From the NCBI GenBank assembly GCA_015499995.1, contig JADNRV010000010.1:310001-374000 (forward strand): a stretch of DNA of 64,000 bases, read 5' to 3'. A model generated the notes under the pieces. That model had not been told where the DNA came from. It did not search any database and saw only the letters and a list, made by a program, of their open reading frames with translations. Within the stretch, counting starts at the first letter, position 1, and each line of letters begins with the position of its first letter. Positions 22,774 through 33,805 of the stretch are shown one piece after another. A program made the translations under genes and the position numbers. The DNA comes from Flammula alnicola (taxonomy: Eukaryota > Basidiomycota > Agaricomycetes > Agaricales > Strophariaceae).

Positions 22774-23898
22774 ATGTCTATACCACCAGAAATAGCAGAA
22801 ATCATACTACCAGACAGTACTCTCAATGTCGTGGACTTGTCCGAGTTTACCATTCCACCAAAAACCAATCCTCCTGATCTTCCTGCGCTCCCCGACACCG
22901 ATCTCTTTTCGACACAGTCAAATCTTGTAAAAAGCAAAGATAACATCGCATTTCTACAGGGATTGTCAATGCCCTCCCTCATACACATACAACAGGTTCA
23001 GAAACGGCTCACCAACTACTCCTCACACCTTCCAACCCCCAATGCCTTACAATCACTGAACTACCCCATCACTCCCACACAAAACCTTCGGCTGCCGTTA
23101 TGGGTCTTGGATTACTGGCGTCAAGTATACCAGATTGTTGAGCATCAGAAGAGATGGTCTGAAGCAATCAAGTGGTTACGGAATATGAAAAGCATGGGTG
23201 CTGTGAATATGCTTACCGAGGTTCCGTGGATGTACAGGATGCCAATCGAGTTCGGTGACTCTGTTACAGATCTTATACCACTGTGCTCCGAAAAATGGCT
23301 GGGAGTTGCACAGCTGGATCTCATGGTTGCGGGACTCAATGACAAAGCACAGAAAGCGAGGATCCACGCACTCGTTCAACCTAATCACTTTAATCAAAAA
23401 CTCATCGCCTGCTACCGACATGAGCGCGACACATACCTTGAAGCTCGTTCAACTACCTTCATTCGAAAACTTGCAGAGCAGTTGGTGGAGGGTTCTGTGA
23501 TGCTTTTAGGCATGGCGGTGGCGGTATGCATCACTTCCGAAGGCATTATGCTCCCAAATCACGAAAATATCAGCAATCATTGGTGTGGACTCATCATTGA
23601 CATACACAAACGTACCTTGCGATATGGAGATCCACTGGGCCATCAACCTCCTGTCGAACTTATTGAAATCGTTCGCTGGTGGCTTCACTTCTCGTTTCCA
23701 GAGCCGTTCTCTGTGGAGACGTTATCGGTCACAAAACAGGAAGACGCATATTCATGCTCAATACTCACAATCAATGCCCTCGCCCATGGTATCCTGCCAG
23801 CTGTCAGCCTTATCCCGCAAGGCAATAACTCTTGCCATGTTGCCAGGATCAACGAGCTTGTCAATGCAGTTGCGCTGCTAAAAAAGCAGGTGCGTTAG
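22774..23898 (+). CDS. Ulp1-like (C48) cysteine protease encoded in the hAT element
   Basis: A single-exon frame of 374 aa. The N-terminal two thirds are helical and without a family I can name. The last 130 residues match the Ulp1/SENP fold. They show NHWCGLIIDI (catalytic His), LRYGDPLG (catalytic Asp of the usual YDSLG), and KQEDAYSCSILTINALAHG (oxyanion Gln and catalytic Cys). All four expected catalytic residues are present. Proteins of this type cleave SUMO or related ubiquitin-like modifiers. The stop is 57 bp before the transposase ATG on the same strand, so the two genes form a compact pair within the inverted repeats. Such proteases are known passengers of some other eukaryotic DNA transposons. 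Its role here, perhaps shielding the transposase or host factors from SUMO, is inference. Confidence 0.82.
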   Translation: MSIPPEIAEIILPDSTLNVVDLSEFTIPPKTNPPDLPALPDTDLFSTQSNLVKSKDNIAFLQGLSMPSLIHIQQVQKRLTNYSSHLPTPNALQSLNYPITPTQNLRLPLWVLDYWRQVYQIVEHQKRWSEAIKWLRNMKSMGAVNMLTEVPWMYRMPIEFGDSVTDLIPLCSEKWLGVAQLDLMVAGLNDKAQKARIHALVQPNHFNQKLIACYRHERDTYLEARSTTFIRKLAEQLVEGSVMLLGMAVAVCITSEGIMLPNHENISNHWCGLIIDIHKRTLRYGDPLGHQPPVELIEIVRWWLHFSFPEPFSVETLSVTKQEDAYSCSILTINALAHGILPAVSLIPQGNNSCHVARINELVNAVALLKKQVR

Positions 23899-23955
23899 TC
23901 TAATATGTACCGATGAAGCAATAAACATGTACTGAACATAAGTTAGGACCCCAAA

Positions 23956-26884
23956 ATGCTCGCAACTCACAGTAACTCGACAAACATGGCCGCAATCGAA
24001 GCCAGAGCAGCATTCCAAGCAAAACTTGAACTCGGCAAAGAGAGCAGCAAGGCGGCAGTGAAATCAAAGCCAGAGGGAAAAGAGAAGGAAAAGACACGCG
24101 AAAAGAAAACGTACCGCTGGCAGGCTTCACTCGATAGCATCCTCGGTTTTAAGCAGCCTACCGATTTGGATGACGAGGACTTGGGACTGTCAGAAGATTC
24201 GGAAACTGAAACAACAGTCGTTGACATGCAAGATCTCGTTGATATCGGCACGACTTCCACCACCTCAGCTCTTGGAGGACGGCCAAAGAAGAGAATTCTT
24301 GATGATATCCTCCAACAATGCTATCGGAAACCTAAGTGGGAGAAGATTCTCTACCGCTGTCTTGGTGGCTGTGGATACGTATTCAGCAATCGAAACACTG
24401 CGCGTGCTGTACGCCATGCAGTAGGGTGTCACCACTTACCTGCTGATGTTCATGCGAAGGCCAAAGCCTATGCTGCATCCAAAGCACCTTCTCATGCTCT
24501 ATTGGACAACAACACAAGTGAAAATGGAAAGGATGGGGCTGTCAAGGACTTACCTGGAGCTGTCGTCGTTGTCAAGAAAATAAAACTCGATGAAAACTCC
24601 TCCCACGCTACCCGAAAAGCGAATGTGATGGAGGGATTGGTTGCAGAGGCGCGAAAGGCGGGCAAGGCGAAACATCACCAAATGCTGGACCTTGCGATCG
24701 TGAAACTGATCTGTTGTGCTGGGCTTCCTAGCCGTGTGTTGGATCTTGACGAGTGGAAGGAGGCCTTCATGACAGCGGATTACACCTATGTTCCTGCCAC
24801 GCGTGCAAAGCTTGAAGAGGTTCAAATCATTGGCGAAGCGGAACGGATTCAAGCACTGCAAATTGCTTACCTCAAAACCCAGGAGAACATCACCATCTCC
24901 TGCGATGGTGGAACAACAACAGGACGACAAGCATATTGGACGCTGCACATGTCGACGCCGGGGCCAGATAGGAAGGTGTATCTGATGGATGTGAGAGAAG
25001 CGACATCAGAGTCTCACACGGCTGTCTGGATTAAGACATTCGTTCTCGAGGTCAGTCTCGGCAAGCATTGTATCTAAATTTAGACACTAACTCCTCGGTA
25101 ATAGGTGGCTGACAAGATTGGGCGCTCTTGCATGGGCGCAATTGTGTGCGATAGCACAGGCAATACTCGACTACATCGTGAACTGGTGGCTGACGAAATT
25201 CCTACCCTGTTCAACCTCCCTGACATCGTCCACTTTATCAGTAATACCATCAAGGATATCGTCCGTCTTCCATGCTTTGGTTCAACAATTACAATCCTCC
25301 GAGCTACGATCACAAAATTCCACAAATCGCACTTGGGAGACTCTGAGCTCAAGATCGCCCACTCATTGCTCGGAATCCGGAAAGGGTTGGATGCAATTGG
25401 AAAAACCCGCTTCGGTACTGTCATTATTGCAGCTTGGTCACTACAGCTCAATATCCCATCCATCCGAAAAATTGTTGAGCGAGGAAAGTTTGATATTGGA
25501 GTAAGTTCTCAGCAGATATAATAACTCATTGAATAGCTACTAATGTTGCCTCACTATCCTATCAGGAAAATTTGGCTTCACACTTCCGAGGTAAAACTCG
25601 CGCCTCCCTTGAGTTCGAATTCGGGCTTTCGCGCTTGATTGATTTAGGATCGCCTGCCTTGAAGGCTCTTACTTGTCTTGAAGCAAATGAAGCTACACCT
25701 GGCGATGTGTACATTTTCTGGCATGCCATGATCTGGGCCATGAAGGAGGCTCTCATGAATCCTGATGCTGAATACTCTCAAGAAGTTCAGGAGCAAGTAC
25801 TCGGCATTCTTAACTCGCGTCATGACCAAATCTTTGGGTCTGGAAATTTGGCAACTGCTGCGAACCTCTATCTGTCTGGAGTTTATTTGGACCCAAGTAC
25901 GTCACTGCCTATCTCTCGAAGCCTTGTTCTAATGATAGTTTCAATTCTAGCATATCTCCAATCGGACCTCTTTCATGGTAATCCTCCGTCGATGGAAATT
26001 CCCAGTGGATTCGAAGGTATACGTCATATCTCTACATTCAAAATGGTCGCACAATATCTTCTCGGACTCGCTCATCAAGAAATCATCCACGGACACAAAC
26101 CCTCGATGACGATGTGGCAAGGCCGCGCAACAGAGTTCAAAAATACATTTTTAAAAGAGCTAAAGAAGTACGCACGCCAACAGTATCCGTTTAATCAGCC
26201 TGTCGATCGTACTCGGGGGGTAATTACCTGGTGGCAAGCATTGGAGGGCAGTGAATTCGCCGTTATTCTTCCCGTAGGTTTTTCTTGTCATTAATGGACA
26301 CTAAAGCTTATTATTCTACTAGGTCCTTGCGATTAAAATCTTTGCAGTTCGCATGAACTCAATGCCTGAAGAGCGAACGGTATCCGCATTTACCTGGATT
26401 ACACCGCCCCTTCGGAATCGGCTACGTGTAGGACAGATGGCAGCGCGGACACAGGTCCGCCAACACTATTCAACGGAAACAAAAGTACGTTACAGCTTAC
26501 TTGTTCATGATATTATTAAACTCAGTGTCTATATATCATGAGTAGGCACGCAAACGTTCCGTTCCGAGGCCTACTGTCAAGTTTTACGACGTCAAGAACA
26601 AGATCTTTAATCCGAAAGCAGAAACACCCGAGTCTGATCTGTTGCTCGATGACGAAGATGACTCGTGGTTAGATCAACCATTGGAAAGTGGTTTTATAGC
26701 CTCAAAAAGGCTGGACGCTGAGACCAACTCACCTATCAATCTGCATTCAAGACATTTATCGACCTTTCTCTCCACGGACAAGGATATTGGGGTGACCAAG
26801 GCCTCGGATGATGTTCATGTTGCATCTCGCAAAAGCATAGCCATCCCAAATCCTGACGATAATGATTTTTCAATGACATTTTAG
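23956..26884 (+). CDS. hAT-superfamily transposase (DUF659-like type) with BED-like zinc finger
   Basis: Six exons (23956-25050, 25105-25500, 25566-25896, 25951-26273, 26323-26484, 26546-26884), 2646 nt, 881 aa, every phase consistent. A basic N-terminus comes first, then a zinc-finger region YRCLGGCGYVFSNRNTARAVRHAVGCHHL (C-x3-C...H-x4-C-x-H, BED-like DNA binding). The RNase H-like catalytic start is ITISCDGGTTTGRQAYWTLH (first Asp), followed by GAIVCDSTGNT (second acidic residue region) and NLPDIVHFISNTIKDI. The C-terminal part AVRMNSMPEERTVSAFTWITPPLRNRL is the hAT dimerisation region, whose Glu/Arg/Ser pattern is clear. An acidic tail follows. A second possible start is the Met at 23986. 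Context (perfect ends and duplication) marks it as the element's own transposase. Confidence 0.88.
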
Positions 26885-26994
26885 GTATATAAGTACTGTT
26901 ACTACGTAGCTAATTGACTGTCAATACGAGCTTATGCGTCTGTGTAGCGCCGCAGGCGGCGAAAAAAAGCCCTGCGAAATCAGATCACGTGATA

Positions 26995-27076
26995 GGTAAA
27001 TTACCGGTAAAATACTGGTAAATTACCTGGCCCTCTCACAGAAAAAATTTTCGAGGTAAACTACCGGTAAATTACA
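26995..27076. repeat. Right subterminal repeats of the hAT element
   Basis: GGTAAATTACCGGTAAAATAC-type motifs and a second cluster near 27056-27074, mirroring the left end. Confidence 0.7.
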
Positions 27077-27104
27077 CCCCCTGGAGGTTTTTTACCCAAC
27101 CCTA

Positions 27105-27112
27105 GTGGTTTG
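27105..27112 (+). repeat. Target-site duplication, right copy (GTGGTTTG)
   Basis: Identical to 22558-22565; see the element. Confidence 0.9.
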
Positions 27113-28992
27113 GCAGCTGGCTGCGCTCGCGCTTTGGTTTCGGACTCCGACCGAGACGTGACCCAATTCAGGTCCTTCTGGATCCGTCGATCATCCGTCG
27201 GAGCGGGCGCGGGCGCGCTGACGCGCGCTCTTTACCTCCGTTGGCTGGCTCGCAGGTGGACGCTCGTGGACGCTCCCTCCCTGCGCCTCCCTCCCCTCAC
27301 CGCTCCCTCCTGTAAAATAGGCAGTTAGGTGTAAATAAATGTGCTTAATTTAATTATGAGCTCTCCGAGGCCGATTTCAGATGTCTGGACATGGTTAGAC
27401 ACATTCCGAGGGTTGGATTTAAGGAAAGTTAAGGAAAGTGACGATAATGGCGGGTAAAGCAGTTATCTCGTTGGATTTAACACGATTTAACACGATTTAA
27501 GGCGGATCACCCACAGATCACCCACGGAACACGGAGCGTGGGGCTCGGGAAAAAAGCCAGCCTGCTTTGCTCGGTTGCCAGCATCGGACCCTTACTTTGC
27601 TCACCCTTGATGCTGATTTCGACCCAGTTCGGTCTCTCGCAGTCTCTCGTGAATATCCCGCGCACTGTACGGCGCTCCAAGTTATTTTTTGTCTATTTTT
27701 CAGCAGGCCTTTACATTCTGCAGTATGTAGAGGCTTAATCTCCCTTGTTACCCAACTTAAAAAATTAATTAAGCCTGTGTAGACGGTGTAGTCTACATCT
27801 AAGTAATTTAATAAAAACCCTGGCATGACACTCATAGATTCTGACCTTTTGCACTTGAAAGTATAATTTTTTTCCGTGTCTACTTCTTATTTCACATTTA
27901 AAACTAATTACAATTGAATTATAATTGTTTTTCTCGTATAATCCACCTCAGAAACCTCAATGAAGTCTTCGCGCACATGCTGCTGACCTTTGTCTGACTT
28001 GCTCAAGCCTAATCTGGCTTACAGGCCGCGGTTCATCGCTTCGCGCTCGCTTAGGCTCGCTTAGCGCGTCGAACCCTGGTCACATCACTCACATCCTGAT
28101 CTATGATTTAACAGGATTTAAGCCGATCCTTAAATCTTAGCGATTCTAACGACTTATGTACACGTGATTGTTGGCAGCTGGGACATTCTCGGCCCGGCAA
28201 GCTCAAGCCTTACTTACCCCTGACACTGACAGGTGTTTACCGCAAATTGAATTTGAAATTGGCTCGACCTCAAGTACTTGTTCCTTTTCCTGCTTCTCCG
28301 TGGTGTCTGCCTCTTAACGAATACTTGCATTCGACCTCTTCAAGTATCAAGTCGAAGTTCGATATCTACCAATACGCAAGCCATCCCAGAGTCCACGCAG
28401 TTTGACTCATAAAAATTTCTTGTCTGCGCCAGTTTTCTCAGTTCTGCTACAGTTGGAGCGGCTCCGAATCCCAAATATCCTTTTACTCCGATCCACTTGG
28501 GTATCTGGGGCCTGAGATACTTTGTGAGCTTTTTCTCACTGACGGATTCTGCCATCGTGAAAGTCGAGAGTTGATCTTATGACAGGATCATGACCAAGTT
28601 CCAACGTGATTAATCGAGGCTCATGACCACTGCATTTCAGTACCTGTACTCCTACAAATTATCCAACGATAGGAAATTGATCTTTCCTATCTTGGCCCCC
28701 AATGTGCCCCTGGAGGTTATCACAGTTCGCTAATTACATTGCCATCGACCTTATCGGCACCCGCATGTGCCTCTTAAATCTCTCACGACGATATCTCTCC
28801 ATTTAAATAAGGAGCACAGTGGGAAAGCGAAATTCAACGGGGATAGTCACCAAGTTGCGCGTGCTCCAAGCCGTATAACCCTACTCTCCGTCCAAACGAG
28901 TCTTCAGGCCGAGTAGCGTCCTTTGTGCACGTCTGGCAATTCCTTGATCAAACCATTTGTCGGATCCTCGTCTCGACGGACACTACGCGAAT
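27113..28992. other. Non-coding, repeat-like region upstream of the permease gene
   Basis: GC-rich at first (27113-27310), then AT-rich with short direct repeats such as GATTTAACAC twice and GATCACCCAC twice near 27475-27530. Likely old transposon debris. The permease promoter should lie at the right end (about 28700-28992). No convincing gene. Confidence 0.4.
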
Positions 28993-31488
28993 ATGTCGAC
29001 AGCGATTTCCCCGTCGAAAACATCCTTGAATCAACCTGGCCTGGCGGAAGAGTCCAGATATGTTGATAACGACGCTGCTCAAAATCTGAAGAAATTGGGC
29101 TACCAGCAAGAACTCACGAGGGTACGAGTTCAGTCATATTCTATTTTCCTGCAACTAAACGAAATGGTGCAGTCGCGTGGGCTATTTCACATACTGTTTA
29201 GTACGTCCTTGAACGCCTCTACCCATTCAATAGCGTTGAACTTCGTGCATTCTCGCAATAGTGTTACTTGGTGAGGAATACCTTCCTGATGTTGGCAGGT
29301 TCTGACATCGATGTCCTCGTATCAGCTATAATTGCAGTTCGTATGTCACCCCTATTTAAGATGTCGAACTCAGAATAACCTGCTTACGATGCCATAAATA
29401 TGCTAGCGTTCGGACTTGCTGCACCAATAGCGACCTCTCTCGTCGGTGGTGGTCCTGCCGTCATGCTTTGGGGGTACGTTCCAAGTTGTGTTGCTTCATC
29501 TTAGTTTCCAAGACTTAAGTTTCCGCACAGTTGGGTATTGGTTTCGCTTGCTACGCAACCTCTTGCACTCTCGCTGGCTGAAATATGCTCCAAATACCCG
29601 ACGTCTGCGGGTGCCTATTACTGGTGCTACCGCCTTACCTCTCCCAAACGGCGTTTGATTTCTTCTTGGATCAATGGTTGGCTTACGATGGTTGGGGTGT
29701 GGACAATTAGTTTGTCTGTGACTTTTGTTAGTTTCTTTCTTTGCTTTACCTCGCTCCATGGTTTCACGTTTACTGCTTTTGCTATCAGGGCACTGCTCAA
29801 CTGCTGGTTGCGGGTGTGGGCATTTTCCATCCTCAGTGGATTCCGACGGCTTGGCAGACTTGTGGGTCCATCCACCTCATTCACATAAAGCAAATCTTAT
29901 TCTTGTCTCTTGTGATAGATCTAGTATTTATGGGCGTCTCCATCACTTCCACTCTAATTGGAATTTTCATGAATTCTCTTCTGCCGATGATAGATGTACG
30001 GCCTTTTTCTTCCTTCGTATCCAAACATAGTTTCTTAGTTGGGACCTAATTCAGATTATATGCGCATGCTGGACCGCCCTCGGAGTTGTTGGTGCGTTTT
30101 GCAGTCATGCGTATTTTACGGCACATATACTTACTGATAGCACAATCAGTCATGCTTGTCTGCCTTTCGGCCAAGGCAGCAGCTGGCCGACGCTCTGCAG
30201 CCTTTGCTCTGGGACATTTCGATCCATCATTTTCTGGATGGACACCTGGCTGGTCTTTCTTCATTGGCTTGCTTCCGGTAAGACATAGTCACTCATGCAC
30301 TTCTCACTTCACTTCTGATATTCTGCTTTCAGCCTGGTAAGAATTTTATTGGTCTATCAAATTGCGCGATTAACGGGTCACATAGCCTACACTTATGCTG
30401 CAATCGGAATGGGTTCGTTGTCGTCGTTCCACCTTTGCAGCTTTGCTGAATTCTGTATCTAGTCGCTAGCATGGCTGAAGAAGTACACAGCCCATCCGTT
30501 CAGCTGCCGCTTGCACTTTCGTGGTCAATACCGATCAGCTTCGTTGTTGGGCTGATCTTCCTCCTCCCGATCTTGTTCACTCTTCCCGATATCGCTACCC
30601 TTTTATCTGGTAAACTTTCCTTGCCCCTTACTTTCACCATAATGATTCTAAGAGAAATCTAGTTCCTGGTGGGCAGCCTATTGGCGTCCTATTCGAACTC
30701 ATCATGGGCTCGAAAGGAGGTGGATTTGGCATGGTAAGGTCTTCTCTCTGCAGATAATGCACTGTTTATAGCATCTGCTAACTTGATTTCGAATCTCAGT
30801 GGCTCGTCGTATTCGGGATTGGCATGTTCTGCGCCATATCCATCTGCTGCGCAGCGTCTAGGGCGACTTGGAGTTTTGCGCGAGACAAGGCGATACCTCT
30901 CCATAACGTATGGGCCCAGGTCAACCATTCCTTGGGCGACGTTCCGGTCAACGCGAACATCCTCGTCCTTGTCATCCAGCTCTTGTTAGGTTTGATTTTC
31001 CTGGGCTCGACGGCGGCGTTCAATGCATTCGTGGGCGTCGCTGTCATTTGCCTCGGTGCCAGCTATGCAATGCCTGTCGCGGCTTCGCTGGCCAATGGCC
31101 GGAAAGATATGCTGGATGCTCCATTCAATCTTGGGCGCTGGGGGTATCCGATCAATATCTTTGCTGTCTTGTGGGTCGGGTTTTGCATTGTTCTGTTCTC
31201 TATGCCTGCCGTTATTCCGGTGACACAAGTCTCCATGAGTATGTTTTCATTCCTTTTTCTTGAATGTCTTGATCATACCTTGTTTGACAGATTATGCTTC
31301 TGTTGTATTCGTCGGCTTTGCTGTTATCAGTGCCATTTGGTATCTAATCAGTAAGGTTAATTTGTTGTCTCTAACGCTTATCTCTGATTTTTTGCATAGA
31401 CGGAAAACGAAATTATCATGGACCTCCGACAGCTCATGACGAATCCGAAGACGAGAAAATCGAAAGCGAGAAAGCCTCATCGTCCTGA
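28993..31488 (+). CDS. APC-superfamily amino acid / GABA-type permease
   Basis: Plasma-membrane transporter of the fungal GABA/choline-permease branch. About 13 exons. The N-terminal cytoplasmic part includes DAAQNLKKLGYQQELTR and SRGLFHILF. The first conserved transporter block is GLAAPIATSLVGGGPAVMLWG, then WVLVSLATQPLALSLAEICSKYPTSAGAYYWCYRL (the APC signature). WINGWLTMVGVW, GTAQLLVAGVGIFHPQW, WQTYLVFMGVSITSTLIG, AIGMVASMAEEVHSP, GSKGGGFGMWLVVFGIGMFCAISICCAASRATWSFARDKAIP (second signature) and GRWGYPINIFAVLWVGFCIVLFSMP follow. The tail is KRNYHGPPTAHDESEDEK. Resolved exons include 28993-29121, 29531-29726, 29789-29861 and 29919-29995. Exon borders near 29200-29400 remain uncertain. Twelve membrane spans are expected. 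The substrate cannot be read from sequence. It converges with the PPTase-like gene 128 bp downstream. Confidence 0.87.
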
Positions 31489-31616
31489 TAGTTGCATAGC
31501 ATTAGGCATCAACGGCATCATACAGTACAGAGTAGATAATAAGGAGTACAAACAATTTCGGGAGCAGCTTACAATGAACAGGAGCAGTTACACGGTACAT
31601 GGGTAAAAATAAGATC

Positions 31617-32684
31617 CTAGGCAGCCAACTTGGTAGCCACCGCCATTAACTGATCGATGTTGATAAACTGCACCCAGTTCTCCAGCTCCTGCGGCGTTTG
31701 GTGGAAAATGAACGTTGTCTCCGGGGTGCCGCGGTAGTACGCACACACGCACTCGTACTCTTCTTGCTTCAGGATCGTGCCCCTTGCTACTCCGAGCTTC
31801 GCCCCGAACACACGGAACTCCCACCCAATGAGCGGGTTCCCGTCGCCAGTGGCGCGTCGGTTGGGCATATCGAACTCGAGGCGCGAAAAGTCGAACCCGA
31901 TGGGTTGTCCGATGGCTTTGATATAAGCTTCTTTCAACGCGAGGTTTATGCAGAGGCGCTTCAGAACAAGGTCGTCAGGGTTGTTGGCTATGTTGCTGAT
32001 TTCAAGTTGGGTTAGCTGCGGATATGGGTAAATAAGATAAGATAAGAGTAAGCTGAGAAGCAGTGTTGGCGTACTTTATGGGACAAAGACTCGAAGAAGA
32101 CGGGTACCGTCGTACCCCTCGGCTCCACCTTCAATTGCTTGATTCCGAGGCCAATGTTGACGACTTGGGCAGGTGTGCCTTGAGTTACAGCCATTCCGCA
32201 CAAAGAGTTGTGGAACGTTAGTTGGTAACCTATACTGGGCGGTCGTACTCTGCCTGAAGAGTCGGGAGCCTATTTCAATATGAGAACGTTTCATAACAGT
32301 ACATCGAAATACGGCATACATGCTCGATCCAATGCTTTCCGGTGGGCGTTACGTGGTCTTGCCATTTTGCACGAGGGACCCGGCGATGGCGCATCATGAG
32401 TACGGGGAGGAGTTGAGTCATCAGTGCGCCTGAAAATGGGTCATCTAGAGCGTTGCTCCAGCATTCAAGGATGGGATTAACGCACGAAATGAATCAGGAT
32501 TATTGGGGTCGTACTTGTACTTGTCATTTGGGAAGCACATCTTGCATAGTTGGTACGCGGTGTCATATTCCTACAACGAAAGTCAGCCTTACAAGGACAT
32601 CTGGCCGACGGTGAGCGAACGCACTATTTTCGCATACTCTCTATTCAAAGACAGCATCCATACTAGCACCGTTTCGTGGCTCAT
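31617..32684 (-). CDS. 4'-phosphopantetheinyl transferase-like protein (Sfp type), metal-site motif altered
   Basis: Family members attach phosphopantetheine from CoA to carrier proteins of polyketide, peptide and lysine synthesis. Recognisable parts, read on the minus strand, begin with PDSFR/ALMTQLLPVLMMRHRRVPRAKWQDHVTPTGKHWIEH. Next come APDSSGRVRPPSIGYQLTFHNSLCGMAV, then VNIGLGIKQLKV...VFFESLSHK. After an intron (about 32017-32075) there is LTQLEIS...LALKEAYIKAIGQPIGFDFSRLEFD. The second core motif (KE-x-Y-x-K) is kept. In the first, where relatives have an Asp-containing GVDVMK, this copy reads GLGIKQ, so the Mg-binding Asp is missing; the Trp before KE is also Leu. The first exon (start at 32684) is tentative. 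It may be a drifting paralogue or an inactive protein, although the frame is open. Confidence 0.68.
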
Positions 32685-33805
32685 GTTAATAAATGTTGAG
32701 TGGCTCCTTGCAAGATTCTGAGATCGGTTGTTGTATAACTTGTATTATCTGTGGCCCCGGAAAACGTTGAACGTCGTGTCAATTTGCAAGGAGGAATCTT
32801 TGACAATTTCCTCCGATGGTCCCGGTTTCGTGCTGGAGGTGTTGGTGTGTAAGTTAGAGAAAAGGACATGTTGCCTCGAGTTCGAAGGGTTTATGCCAGA
32901 AACGAATTTCGGTGACTCTTTGGTCCCGTGACGGACGGCCCGGCGTTGTTGTCGGAGCCTATTTATGTTGTTCGGGCTGTATTCCTGGTATCTTCCTTGT
33001 TATTTTCCTGCACAAAAAGAACTCTGAAAACGGAACAATGAATCCTCGACAACGGAGGAAGCTTTGCGCCAGGTTCTATACAACATAATCGGCCCCAAGA
33101 TGCGGAGATATTGAGCTATGTCCTCACTTACTTGGTGTCAAACCTCTCTCCAAGTCAGCAGTGTCGAAGTGCACGCTCCTGCTGCAATAAGGCTCTCTTT
33201 TCTCGTCTTGCATTCACCCAGAAGAACATTCAACAGGGCGGCGCGCCATACAACCCGGTCCGTTTCTTGTTCACCTGGAATCCTTCTTGTCGTATGCCCG
33301 AAGTACCTTGTCTGCATACCATGTCAGTGATGCATAACAATGTCAGTGATCCATGTGTGCTTGTATCACGTCATCATGAGAAGCAATACGCTGGATAGCT
33401 GGTTGAAGGGCCGGAGAGGTACCTACGCCTGCCGTCTTTCATCGAAACGATATTTATACAGATGCTTCCAAGCGATTGTGCTATAGTCAACAAAGTTCGG
33501 CAGAAAATGGACTACTCGTTGGCAAAGCTTCGTAAAAAAACATGGCTCGAGTATCACCTCACAAACGCACTTGTTTTTCCTACGTTAATCCTTCCATCTG
33601 CCAGAAAACCAGTATTCAGTGGGCTCTATCGCTGTCGTGTGTCATCGGCAAAATATCGGGGCTTCGCGACTGTGGACCACTGCTTCCTGGACTCGTGATC
33701 GTCGACAACTTCTCCTCGCCGTACCAAACGATGAATGCATGATTTAAAGAGAGAAGACGAAGAGGATTTGCTTCCTTGCCCGAGCTCGACTTCGGCCCCG
33801 CAGAA
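32685..33805. other. Divergent intergenic region
   Basis: Between the minus-strand PPTase-like gene and the plus-strand SGNH hydrolase. Short frames only; no gene or repeat recognised. Confidence 0.4.

Larger units (their letters stand above)
22566..27104 (+). mobile_element. Complete hAT transposon (4539 bp) carrying a transposase and a C48-type protease
   Basis: Bounded by perfect 19-bp terminal inverted repeats, TAGGGTTGGGTAAAAAACC at 22566-22584 and its complement at 27086-27104. They are flanked by the 8-bp duplication GTGGTTTG. Subterminal regions on both sides hold several GGTAAATTACC/TACCGGTAA palindromic motifs, likely transposase-binding sites. Inside are two intact genes on the same strand. 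The first encodes a 374-aa Ulp1-like cysteine protease (22774-23898). The second is a six-exon transposase gene (23956-26884, 881 aa). Perfect ends, perfect duplication and intact frames suggest recent insertion and possibly an autonomous copy. Confidence 0.92.

Noticed and set aside
22330..28200. Possible older element split by the hAT insertion (AGATTTAAGG on both sides)
   Set aside because: Shared 10-mer is too short and other end sequence does not align.
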